A DNA stretch of 64,000 nucleotides from an uncultured Alistipes sp. GTDB lineage: Bacteria > Bacteroidota > Bacteroidia > Bacteroidales > Rikenellaceae. Where the stretch lies: positions 62,001 to 126,000 of the forward strand of contig CALDPX010000058.1 in assembly GCA_937911745.1 (NCBI GenBank), read 5' to 3'. Every line of letters starts with the position of its first letter. Position 1 is the stretch's first letter. Under the pieces are notes generated by a model. The model saw nothing but the letters and a program-made list of their open reading frames with translations, did no database searches and was not told the origin of the DNA. Shown one piece after another: positions 26,042 to 34,199 of this stretch. Made by a program: the position numbers and the translations under genes.

Positions 26042-27115
26042 ATGTGCGGTAATAGACATAACCTTGTGAGTATTGTAGCCCGCATTTTGGTGGGCGGAGT
26101 GCTGATTTTCTCGTCAGTAGCCAAGGGCTTGGACCCCTACGGTACGGTGCTGAAAATTGGCGAATACTTTTCTGCCCTGCACCTGCTGTGGGCGGAGCCT
26201 GCTGCCACCCCCCTCGCTGTTGCACTCATTGGCTTGGAGATGCTTGTGGGTGTGGCACTCGTGGTGGGTGCTGTACCTCGACTAACCTCTCGTGTGGCAC
26301 TGATACTCAACGGCTTTTTTATGCTCTTCACGCTGTGGATAGCCATTGCCGAGCCCGTTGCCGAGTGTGGTTGCTTTGGCGATGTGCTACACCTTACGAA
26401 TTGGCAGACCTTTGCCAAAAATGTGGTGTTGGTGGCTCTCTCGGTGGTTGTACTGAGGGATAGCAAAAGACGAAAGGGTAGAGTGTGGAGTGCTGTGACT
26501 GCACTTGTTATGATGTGTGGCGTTGTGGCTCTGTCGGTCTATTCGCTCACATTCCTTCCCCTTGTGGACCGCTTCCCATTTGGAGTGGGTGTCGATATTA
26601 CCCGAGAGATGTTTGCTGAAAACGAACGCGAGGCAGAGAATACTTTTGTGGTGTGTCGCAATGTATCTACGGGAGAAGAGCGCAGGTTTGCTGTGGATGA
26701 CAAGGAGTGGTGGAACGAACAAGAGTGGGAGTTTGTGCGTAGCGAAAGCCCCGCAAGGGATGAGGTGAGGGTTACCGTTAGGGATTTTCGCCTGATGAGC
26801 GGCAACTTTGAGATTACTGACCAGATACTCCGTATGCCCTACTGCCGCCTGCTGTGTGTGGAGAATGTGGATAAACTCTCGCGCGAGGAACTCGCAAAAC
26901 TGCGCCGTATAGGTCTTTATTGCGTGGCAAAGGGCGATAGGGTGGTGGTTGTTACTGCTTCGCCCCTCAGACACACCGAGAGCCTCTTTCCGGGCTTGGA
27001 GTTCTGCAATATGGACGCTGTGGCACTTCGCGCACTGCTCCGCGCTCCCGCAGGAGTTGTGACCTTGCAGAGAGGCGTGATAAGGCAGAAGGTTTCCCTT
27101 GCCGCCCTACGATAA
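26042..27115 (+). CDS. DoxX/MauE-like membrane protein (BT_3928-type)
   Basis: 357 aa. Four membrane helices fill residues 1-145, with the conserved VAECGCFGDVLHLTNWQTF at about 95-115, the Cys-Gly-Cys-Phe motif of MauE/DoxX-like redox-linked proteins. A fifth helix (about 148-170) leads to a 185-residue soluble part, presumably periplasmic, with a CRLLCVENVDKLSREELAKL segment like a thioredoxin-fold remnant. Similar fused proteins are common in Bacteroidota next to a triose-phosphate isomerase or other genes; the activity is unproved. Start ATG at 26042 is preferred over the repeat-borne TTG six bases upstream. Confidence 0.75.
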   Translation: MCGNRHNLVSIVARILVGGVLIFSSVAKGLDPYGTVLKIGEYFSALHLLWAEPAATPLAVALIGLEMLVGVALVVGAVPRLTSRVALILNGFFMLFTLWIAIAEPVAECGCFGDVLHLTNWQTFAKNVVLVALSVVVLRDSKRRKGRVWSAVTALVMMCGVVALSVYSLTFLPLVDRFPFGVGVDITREMFAENEREAENTFVVCRNVSTGEERRFAVDDKEWWNEQEWEFVRSESPARDEVRVTVRDFRLMSGNFEITDQILRMPYCRLLCVENVDKLSREELAKLRRIGLYCVAKGDRVVVVTASPLRHTESLFPGLEFCNMDAVALRALLRAPAGVVTLQRGVIRQKVSLAALR

Positions 27116-27240
27116 GCGAGCACATCTCGCACCGTATCTGCTGCGTTACGCTCGGGCTCGGAATGCTCATTTGCGCAGAGCAAACTCCGCTTCCTCGCCC
27201 TTCGCAAGCCTTGCATCTGCGGCACGATATGCACTCGCTG
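27115..27240 (+). repeat. Nested-palindrome intergenic element after gene 26042
   Basis: Outer AGCGAG (27115-27120) and CTCGCT (27234-27239), core TTTGC-gcaga-GCAAA (27170-27184). Same subfamily as 15016-15141. Confidence 0.75.
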
Positions 27241-27284
27241 GGTTGAGGATTGAAAGTTGTTTTTTAGAACATTATAGTTCTTAA

Positions 27285-27323
27285 AGACTTAGGACTATTG
27301 ACGTTAGACATTAGACGTTAGAC
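27285..27323 (+). repeat. 7-bp repeats (GACGTTA family) before the TPR gene
   Basis: cttaggactattgacgttag and following units are the reverse complement of the string at 15193-15240. Confidence 0.8.
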
Positions 27324-27333
27324 CAAGAAATAT

Positions 27334-30300
27334 ATGAAACGAAACCGTTTATTCATAACAATTTGTGCACTTGCGATGCTTGCTGCTCCAAAGGCTGTGG
27401 CTCAGGAGCGCACCATCGAAGAGTACCTCTCGCGTTCGCACGACCTCTATGGCAAAGGCTTCTATCGCGAGGCTCAGGCGGAGGTGGGGCGTGCTGTGGC
27501 TAAGGCTACTGCCTTGCGCAAAGTAAACCCCAAAACAACCACCGAGGCGGAGTGGCTATCGGCACTATGCGAGGCTAAGTTGGGCGATGGCGCAGTGGCT
27601 TTGGAGCAGTTTGCTACCCGCCACCCCCGCTCTCCCTATACCAACGAGGCTCTACTGCTGTTGGGCGAAGAACACTACGAGTGGAAACGCTTTTTGGAGG
27701 CTTCGGACGCCTTGGAGAGGGTAGATATTGGCAGGCTCAACGATGACGATTTGGACAGATTGTGCTTCAAGTGCGGACACAGTTGGTACCTGTTGGGCGA
27801 TAGTGCCACAGCCCACCAGTGGCTCTCGAAGGTGGAGCGCGAGGGCGACCACTACCACCACGCACAATATCTGCTCGGTATGATTGAGTATTCGGACGGC
27901 AACTATAAGGGTGCTAAGGAACGCTTTGGGACCCTTGCCGAGAGCGGACAATATGGAGCCGTTGTGTCGTACTACCTGCTGAATGTCGAACACCGCCTTG
28001 GCAACAACATTTATGTTGCCCGCAATGCCGATAGGGTGTTGGAGGGCTTGGAGGGCGAGAGGCGCAAAGAGGTGCGCCGCATTGCAGCCCAGAGCACCTT
28101 CCGCAACGAGGAGTGGAGCGAGGCAGAACGCCACATAGCCTCCCTCAGGGACGAGGAGGGCGCAAGCCTGTCGCGCGAGGAGAACTATATTGCAGGCTAT
28201 GCACTCTACCGCTTGGGCGAGTGGGAGAGGGCTGCAAAGTACCTGAGGGGCGCTTGCTCTGGCGAAGATGCACTCACACGCAATGCCGCCTACCACCTTG
28301 CCGATTGCCTGCTGCGCAGGGGCGATAAGAGGGGCGCAATGCAGTGCTTCTCGATGGCATACGGTGGTGATGATAGCGATACCATCAGCGAGGATGCACA
28401 CTATAACTACTGCAAGTTGCAAGTGGAACTTGGCGGCTCGTCGTTCAACGAGGAGATACAGTCGCTCCGCAGCTATCTTGTGCGCTATCCCCATTCGGCA
28501 CACCGCACCGAGATTGAGGGCTACCTCATTTCGGCTTGCTATGCAGCCAACGACCTCAGGGGTGCTTACATCGTCTTGAAGGAGTTCTCCTCTTCGGGAG
28601 GTAAGGTTAGCGAGGCTATGCAGAAGATTGCATACTACTACTCGGCAGAGTGCTACTCGCGTGGCGATTGGGCAGAGGCTGAGGAGTATCTGGGCTACGC
28701 TCTCGACCACAAGGAGTACGACTCCGAGATTGCAGCTTTGACTCTCTACCTGCTTGGTGAGATTGACTACCAACAGGGACGCTATAAGGAGGCGGCATCT
28801 ATGTATGACCAATACCTTGCAATGGAGATGACGCACCAGAGCGAATACGCTATGGCTTTCTATAATATGGGCTACGCAAACTTCAACTCCTCGCGCTGGG
28901 CGGCAGCCTACGACGATTTTGCCGACTTCATAGATGTCAGGGGTAGCGATAGGCGCGACAGTTTTTATGCCGATGCCCATAACCGCATGGGCGATGCGAA
29001 GGCGGCACAGAGGGAGTATTCTGTGGCGGCTGATGCCTACCGCAGGAGTGCTGCCACCGACACCCCCGAACGCTACTATGGTGCCTATCGTGTGGCACTT
29101 ATGGAGGGAATGGCGGGTAATGTTGTGGCAAGGATTGAGGCTTTGGAGGATATCCTTGCGCTCGGCAAAGGCAACTATGTCACAAGGGCTCACTACGAAC
29201 TTGGCAACACACTGCTTGGTGCGGGTAACTACGAGCGTGCCGTGGAGGTGCTTGGCGACTTTGTGGAACGCTATCCCGCCTCGCACGACTATATTGCGGC
29301 ACTTTCCGACTTAGGACTTGCATATCGCAATACGGACAACGATGAGGCAGCACTGACAACCTACAAACGTATTGTTGCTACCAATAGAGGCTCCATGGCG
29401 GCTCATAATGCTTTGGGCGAGATTCGCAATATCTACATAGAGCGCAACGATGTAGACGGCTTCTTTGCCTATGCCGATGGTGTGGGTATGAGTGGCGACT
29501 TGGGCGATGTACAGCGTGACTCGCTCGGCTTTGTGGCAGCCCAAAGGCTCTATATTGCGGGAGATAAGAGAGCGGCTTCGGAGGCTTTCGACAAATATAA
29601 CAGTGAGAATCCCGAGGGTGTCTACTCGCCTGCTGCACTCTACTATTCGGCAGAGTGTTACACCTCGCTGGGTGATACACTCGCCGCTCGCGAAAGACTC
29701 GTGCGACTCACTTCGCTCTACTACAACCCCTACACCCAGCGTGCTTATGAACGCTTGGCAAACCTCTCGGCAGCAGGTGCCGATTGGAAGGCTGCGGCTG
29801 CGGCTTACCGCTCGCTGGCAGATATGGCAACCACCACAGCAGCCAAGCGTGAAGCACTCGAAAAGTGCCTTGCAACAACCGTTGCCTCCGAAGATAATGC
29901 CGCAATTATCGAGATGGCAGACTACATCATTGCTCACCCCGACACCACAACCGATATGAGCCGTAAAGCACGCTTCGAGAAGGCTAAGGCTCTCGAAAAG
30001 AGTGGCAAACGCAATCCTGCGGTGGCAATCTACTCTGCGCTGAGCGAGGATGTATCGAATGTGGAGGGTGCCGAGAGTGCCTACCGCATCATCGAGACGG
30101 CATTTAAGTATGGCTCCTTCGAGAAGGCAGAGAGTCTTGTCTACGAGTTTGCCGACAAGAATACCCCACACGCCTATTGGCTTGCAAGGGCGTTCTTGTT
30201 GCTGGGCGATGTCTACACCTCGCGTGGCGACCTGTTCCAGGCGAGGGCTACCTACCAGAGCGTTGTGGACGGCTACTCCGACAAGAGTGATGGCATCATC

Positions 30301-30339
30301 AACGAGGCGATAGAGAGGGTAGAGAGCCTCAATAATTGA
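27334..30339 (+). CDS. Large secreted tetratricopeptide-repeat protein
   Basis: 1001 aa with signal peptide (MLAAPKAVAQ), so periplasmic or outer-membrane associated. Nearly the whole mature part is TPR or Sel1-like helical pairs (EALLLLGEEHYEWKRFLEAS, EYAMAFYNMGYANFNSSRWA, ARATYQSVVDGYSDKSDG). Such proteins are scaffolds; long TPR proteins of this kind in Bacteroidota usually precede a TonB-receptor-like barrel, and that is the case here (30525). A shared role in envelope assembly or transport is an inference from this pairing. The gap between them carries heptad repeats but no terminator. Confidence 0.8.
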   Translation: MKRNRLFITICALAMLAAPKAVAQERTIEEYLSRSHDLYGKGFYREAQAEVGRAVAKATALRKVNPKTTTEAEWLSALCEAKLGDGAVALEQFATRHPRSPYTNEALLLLGEEHYEWKRFLEASDALERVDIGRLNDDDLDRLCFKCGHSWYLLGDSATAHQWLSKVEREGDHYHHAQYLLGMIEYSDGNYKGAKERFGTLAESGQYGAVVSYYLLNVEHRLGNNIYVARNADRVLEGLEGERRKEVRRIAAQSTFRNEEWSEAERHIASLRDEEGASLSREENYIAGYALYRLGEWERAAKYLRGACSGEDALTRNAAYHLADCLLRRGDKRGAMQCFSMAYGGDDSDTISEDAHYNYCKLQVELGGSSFNEEIQSLRSYLVRYPHSAHRTEIEGYLISACYAANDLRGAYIVLKEFSSSGGKVSEAMQKIAYYYSAECYSRGDWAEAEEYLGYALDHKEYDSEIAALTLYLLGEIDYQQGRYKEAASMYDQYLAMEMTHQSEYAMAFYNMGYANFNSSRWAAAYDDFADFIDVRGSDRRDSFYADAHNRMGDAKAAQREYSVAADAYRRSAATDTPERYYGAYRVALMEGMAGNVVARIEALEDILALGKGNYVTRAHYELGNTLLGAGNYERAVEVLGDFVERYPASHDYIAALSDLGLAYRNTDNDEAALTTYKRIVATNRGSMAAHNALGEIRNIYIERNDVDGFFAYADGVGMSGDLGDVQRDSLGFVAAQRLYIAGDKRAASEAFDKYNSENPEGVYSPAALYYSAECYTSLGDTLAARERLVRLTSLYYNPYTQRAYERLANLSAAGADWKAAAAAYRSLADMATTTAAKREALEKCLATTVASEDNAAIIEMADYIIAHPDTTTDMSRKARFEKAKALEKSGKRNPAVAIYSALSEDVSNVEGAESAYRIIETAFKYGSFEKAESLVYEFADKNTPHAYWLARAFLLLGDVYTSRGDLFQARATYQSVVDGYSDKSDGIINEAIERVESLNN

Positions 30340-30349
30340 AAATTATTGT

Positions 30350-30415
30350 CTAACGTCTAACGTCCAACGTCTAACGTCTAACGTCAATAGTCCTAAGGCT
30401 TATAAGGCTTATGGG
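30350..30415 (+). repeat. 7-bp tandem repeat TCTAACG with the same tail as at 15193
   Basis: Five heptads, then tcaatagtcctaaggcttataaggcttatggg. The tail agrees base for base with 15215-15236, so the whole string is a dispersed unit. Confidence 0.85.
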
Positions 30416-30524
30416 AGATATGGGAATCCCACAACCATCTCCTACCCCTAAGTTGGGGAAGGGTGCGCATAGCGCGGGAGAGGTCTGTAAAAAACTAAAA
30501 ACTGATAACCGAAAACTCAAAAAT

Positions 30525-32186
30525 ATGAATGTAAGAAGATACATAGCAATGCTGACCTTTGCGCTGGGGGTCTGTGGCACAGCCGCCTACGCCCAAGAGG
30601 AGGGCTTTACCAAGCAGATTGAGGTGCAGAAGGAGTATGAGGTGGTCGTTAGGAGTGCCGAGCGTATCGAGCAGGAGGTAATGCTGCTCGACACCGCCAT
30701 TGTGCGCCCCGAACTTTCGTACCGCATACGTCCTACGGCGCATTTGACCAATTTTGCAACCTCCTCGCTACGCCCCATAAGCATTTCGACTGCCGAGTGG
30801 GCTGTGCCCCACAAGGTGTACCTCAATGTGGGCGGAGGAGTGCCCTTGCAGAGCGAGGCGGACCTCTATTGGAGCCCCGTGCAGAACTCCCGCTCGCACC
30901 TCTCGCTGTGGCTCAACCACGAGGGTACGATGGGCAAGGTTACCAACCTCAGCGAGGAGCGCATAAGGGCAACAACTTTGCGCAACAAGGCGGGTGTAAA
31001 ATACTCCACCCTCATAGGCAAACGTACCTCGCTCTCGGCAGGTGTGAACTATCGTGGTACGTTGGGCGACAGCTATGGTGGTGTGGGTGTTATCGGCGAG
31101 CGACCTTTCGTGGGTGTGCACGACTTGGATGCCAATGTAAATCTTACGGGCGACTTCGGCAATAGTTCCCCACTTGGCTACGATGCCAACGCTATGGGAC
31201 TCTATGCGTGGAACAATTCGGGCGAGAACGTGTGGAGATTTAACTTCAACTTCGGTCTTCTCGGACTGAATAAAATAAGGGGCTGGCTGCCCGAGCGTGT
31301 GACACTCCACTATTCGGGCGTGCAGTCGAGGTGTCTGCTTCCCGAAGATGACTATTACGACACCTCCATAACCTTCGTTCCCGAGTGGAGGTTCAGGATT
31401 GGCAAGTGGATACCCGTTGAGGCTATGGTGGGCTACGACCATATGATATATAAGGGTGCCCAGAACTCGCTGAATGGTGTTGTTGCCTCGCTATCGGCAA
31501 GTTTCGACCGCTCGCCATATATTACCCCCTACCTTACGGTTGCCAACGATGTGCAGACCAAAGTCACACGCGATGGACTGTGGCGCAACCCCTATATGAC
31601 TATGCTCCCTGTGGATTCGCGCAAAGTATTCCTTGCCGAGGTGGGTGTTAGGGGCGAGTCCCAAAAGTGGAGTTACAAACTCTCGGGCTCTTCACGTTGG
31701 TTTTCGACCTATCTCTATGAGGTTGTTGTCGAGGGCTCGCCACTGCTTACCTATGGTCGAAGTGGCGGACAGCGAGTGTGGTATGCAGACGCCGAGATGC
31801 TCTACCGCCCCTCGGAGAGATTCGATGTGACGGCTCGCGCGGGCTTTACCGCACTTGGGAGGGCAGATAATGCCACCGACCACTACCAGCCCCGCAAGTG
31901 GCGTGTGGAGGGCAATGTGCGCTGGCAACCGATGGAGAGGTTGAGCCTTGTGGCTCGCTGCGAGTGGCGTAGCGCAATGGAGGTTACGGTGAGAGAGGCT
32001 GCTGCCGACACCATCTTGGAACTCCCCTCGTATGTTGATTTGGGACTCTCGGCAGAGTGGCTGTGGAGTGAACGTCTTTCGCTGTGGCTCAGGGGCGATA
32101 ACCTCTTGGGACAGCCCATCTACCATTGGGCAACCTACCGCGCCCTCGGTGCAGGCTTCCGCCTCGGCGCCAGGATGAGTTTTTAG
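30525..32186 (+). CDS. Outer-membrane beta-barrel protein paired with the TPR protein
   Basis: 553 aa from the ATG at 30525, where a signal peptide starts (TFALGVCGTAAYAQ). Barrel-like strands with many aromatic and charged residues fill the protein; WRVEGNVRWQPMERLSLVAR and WLWSERLSLWLRGDNLLGQP are typical TonB-receptor barrel strands, and it ends LGARMSF. There is no plug domain, so it is not a complete TonB-dependent receptor. The longer frame upstream (from 30411) only translates repeat DNA. Confidence 0.75.
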   Translation: MNVRRYIAMLTFALGVCGTAAYAQEEGFTKQIEVQKEYEVVVRSAERIEQEVMLLDTAIVRPELSYRIRPTAHLTNFATSSLRPISISTAEWAVPHKVYLNVGGGVPLQSEADLYWSPVQNSRSHLSLWLNHEGTMGKVTNLSEERIRATTLRNKAGVKYSTLIGKRTSLSAGVNYRGTLGDSYGGVGVIGERPFVGVHDLDANVNLTGDFGNSSPLGYDANAMGLYAWNNSGENVWRFNFNFGLLGLNKIRGWLPERVTLHYSGVQSRCLLPEDDYYDTSITFVPEWRFRIGKWIPVEAMVGYDHMIYKGAQNSLNGVVASLSASFDRSPYITPYLTVANDVQTKVTRDGLWRNPYMTMLPVDSRKVFLAEVGVRGESQKWSYKLSGSSRWFSTYLYEVVVEGSPLLTYGRSGGQRVWYADAEMLYRPSERFDVTARAGFTALGRADNATDHYQPRKWRVEGNVRWQPMERLSLVARCEWRSAMEVTVREAAADTILELPSYVDLGLSAEWLWSERLSLWLRGDNLLGQPIYHWATYRALGAGFRLGARMSF

Positions 32187-32203
32187 AAAAAATATCTAAA
32201 CAT

Positions 32204-32234
32204 TTGGATTTCCGACAAATGTGTATTATCTTTG
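32204..32234 (+). promoter_or_regulatory. Strong promoter without a gene behind it
   Basis: TTTG (32204-32207), 19-base spacer, TATCTTTG (32227-32234). A terminator follows 40 bases later, so the expected product is a short RNA. Confidence 0.65.
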
Positions 32235-32239
32235 TGGCG

Positions 32240-32312
32240 TTATTAGAATGTAGCAACGCTTCGTTCATTAAAAAGAAAGCATCTATCCCCAAGTAGATGC
32301 TTTTCTTTTTGA
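32240..32312 (+). ncRNA. Candidate small RNA of about 73 nt
   Basis: Bounded by a consensus promoter and a hairpin (GCATCTA...TAGATGC) followed by TTTTCTTTTT. No reading frame of useful length fits. The start is an estimate, five to eight bases after TATCTTTG. It could instead be a leader that is normally terminated early. Confidence 0.4.
32271..32312 (+). terminator. Intrinsic terminator
   Basis: GCATCTA (32279-32285) pairs with TAGATGC (32294-32300), extended by A/T pairs, with a T-rich tail to 32310. Confidence 0.75.
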
Positions 32313-32632
32313 AATCATAAATACAACCGAGTGGTTAGTGGTTTTCGTCAAAAGGCACTTCGCTACACACCTTTCTAATAACTTATTTAATAATGAACGA
32401 AGTAGCTTTTATTGGCGGTCACCTCTATTGTGGAGTTGACAAGCCCGTCCACGTTCGAGCATATACTCGTGTACGTTTTGGACGCTTGGAGTATGTTCGC
32501 GAACACTGCCGTAGGAGTTGGGGCTCCGCACGTTAGTTTAGCGACATGATGGTTTGATGCTTCCTCGCCACTCGGTCTTTTTTCTATAATCATAAGTTGT
32601 GCCAGATAAAAATATGGGGACAGCCCTTCTTA
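32313..32632. other. Non-coding or remnant AT-rich segment with inverted repeats
   Basis: TAATGAACGAAG (32391-32402) is the exact reverse complement of 32259-32270. The perfect palindrome TGTTCGCGAACA sits at 32494-32505, and CGTCCA/TGGACG encloses CGAG/CTCG nearby. A minus-strand frame of 68 codons (32387-32593, MIIEKRPSGEEASNHHVAKL start) covers much of it; I do not recognise it and cannot tell a small gene from the trace of a mobile element. Confidence 0.35.
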
Positions 32633-33043
32633 TTATTTGTTTAACCCGTGGGCTTCGGGTGAATGACCACATTTTTCACAATTACCTTCGTACTTTGTAC
32701 TGAGAACATTTTTGTATCCTTTATACACGGTACATTTACATTCAGAACAATCAACATATGGTTTTGTTTCTTTTTTATATATATCTTTCATGCCAAATTT
32801 TGTGTTTGAATTGGGTTTCGGTTTGGGGGTTGTTTGAGGGCTTGGTTGAGGATATACCATAACTACCCCTGTGCCACCACAAATGGGGCAGGGTCCAAAG
32901 ACAGGTTGACCGTAATAGTTATAACCCATAACCACACCGCCAGAACCACCGCAATTGTTGCAACGAACAGGGGTTTGGGGAGATGCACTTGTTGATAATG
33001 CAAGAATTAGCCCGAGACAGAAAATAAGTAAAAATCTTTTCAT
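32633..33043 (-). CDS. Small secreted Cys-rich (zinc-finger-like) protein
   Basis: 136 aa. Signal peptide MKRFLLIFCLGLILALSTSA. Two CxxCxGxG-type motifs (CNNCGGSGG near 28 and CPICGGTG near 52), as in the DnaJ zinc finger, then a Pro/Lys linker and a second pair set (CSECKC and CEKCGH) in the C-terminal third. It probably binds zinc outside the cytoplasm. Base composition is clearly more AT-rich than in neighbouring genes and codon use differs (many AAA, TAT, ATA), which suggests recent acquisition. A minus-strand TACATTTG at 33290-33297 could be its promoter, 250 bases upstream. Function unknown. Confidence 0.7.
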   Translation of the reverse strand: MKRFLLIFCLGLILALSTSASPQTPVRCNNCGGSGGVVMGYNYYGQPVFGPCPICGGTGVVMVYPQPSPQTTPKPKPNSNTKFGMKDIYKKETKPYVDCSECKCTVYKGYKNVLSTKYEGNCEKCGHSPEAHGLNK

Positions 33044-33328
33044 AATGTTTGTGTTTTAATTATACAATAAGTGTAAGTGTCCTGTAAACAACCACCCTAT
33101 GCATAACAAAAGAATGCGTGGGTAGGCTATATGATTCAGAGGTACTGCCATACCCACGCAACATATAAACACCACCCACGCAAAGCGCAGGCGTTTTCGT
33201 GTCTACTGTTCTTGTTGCGTTGAAAATTGGCAGTTTTCTGAATCAAGTACAATAGGAAAAACGCTATAATATATTTCCGTATGTTGCCACAAATGTAACA
33301 AAAATTTCCCGCATACAAAAAAACTCCT
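33044..33328. other. AT-rich gap between the Cys-rich gene and nadE
   Basis: No credible gene. Weak paired segments (cctatgcataac, acccacgca repeated at 33110-33180: GCGTGGGTAGG and CCCACGCA) could form a hairpin. It ends with opposed promoters. Confidence 0.4.
33290..33297 (-). promoter_or_regulatory. Minus-strand promoter element TACATTTG
   Basis: CAAATGTA on the + strand; CAAA at 33316-33319 gives an upstream TTTG on the minus strand with an 18-base spacer. Directed toward the Cys-rich gene. Confidence 0.4.
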
Positions 33329-33336
33329 TATATTTG
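33329..33336 (+). promoter_or_regulatory. Promoter element TATATTTG of nadE
   Basis: Consensus -7 element 30 bases before the ATG; the upstream box is weak (TTTC). Confidence 0.55.
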
Positions 33337-33365
33337 TACTTGAAGAACTTAAAAGGATAAAAGGA

Positions 33366-34139
33366 ATGAAAAATCCAAAGGCAGTTGCGGAATATATCGT
33401 TAGTTGGCTCAGTGGCTACGCTGCGGGGTGTGGCTCGAAGGGCTTTGTTGTGGGCATTTCGGGAGGTGTGGACTCGGCTGTGGTGTCGGCTCTGTGTGCC
33501 CGCACGGGACTTCCTACGCTTTGCGTGACGCTCCCCATCCACCAAGCCGCCTCGCAGATGAGCCGTGCCGATGAGCATATAGCAAACCTTGTGGCGGAGT
33601 ACCCCAATGTGGAGTGCGCAAGGGCAGAACTTACCGAACCCTACGAAAGCCTGCTTGCAGTGCTGCCCAAGGAGGGCTCGAACTTTGAACTTACGACTGC
33701 CAACACCCGTGCCCGATTGCGTATGACCACCCTCTACTTCTATGCAGGTCTGAGGGGCGCACTTGTGGCAGGTACGGGCAACAAGATAGAGGACTTCGGC
33801 ATAGGTTTCTACACTAAGTGGGGCGATGGCGGTGTGGATATCAGTCCCATTGGCGATTTGACAAAGACAGAGGTCTTTGAGCTGGGTGCCTACTTGGGCG
33901 TTTGCAACTCCATACTCTCTGCCAAACCCACCGATGGACTCTTTGGCGACGATAGGAGCGATGAGGAGCAGATAGGAGCCACCTATCCCGAATTGGAGTG
34001 GGCTATGGAGCAGTACGAGAGGGGCGCAATGGTCGATGACTTCGAGGGTAGAGAGCGCGAGGTTATGGAGATTTACACCCGTCGCAACCGTGCCAACCGC
34101 CACAAGATGGAGCCCATCCCCATCTGCAAAATTAAGTAG
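33366..34139 (+). CDS. nadE: NH3-dependent NAD+ synthetase
   Basis: 257 aa, synthetase domain only, without the nitrilase-like glutaminase domain, so ammonia is the expected nitrogen donor. PP-loop GISGGVDSAVV near 29, ANTRARLRMTTLYFYAG, GTGNKIEDFGIGFYTKWGDG near 140, and KPTDGLFGDDRSDEEQIG near 185. It amidates deamido-NAD with ATP, the last step of NAD synthesis. Confidence 0.95.
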   Translation: MKNPKAVAEYIVSWLSGYAAGCGSKGFVVGISGGVDSAVVSALCARTGLPTLCVTLPIHQAASQMSRADEHIANLVAEYPNVECARAELTEPYESLLAVLPKEGSNFELTTANTRARLRMTTLYFYAGLRGALVAGTGNKIEDFGIGFYTKWGDGGVDISPIGDLTKTEVFELGAYLGVCNSILSAKPTDGLFGDDRSDEEQIGATYPELEWAMEQYERGAMVDDFEGREREVMEIYTRRNRANRHKMEPIPICKIK

Positions 34140-34151
34140 TCAGCTCATTCT

Positions 34152-34191
34152 CCAAAACCAACTAATCCAAAACCAACTAATCCAAACCAAC
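34152..34191 (+). repeat. 15-bp tandem repeat
   Basis: CCAAAACCAACTAAT at 34152-34166 and 34167-34181, then a partial third unit, filling the gap before the next gene. Confidence 0.85.
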
Positions 34192-34199
34192 GCCACCAG

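Noticed and set aside
32387..32593. 68-codon minus-strand gene
   Set aside because: No recognisable domain, overlaps palindromes and inverted repeats; kept only as part of a non-coding note.
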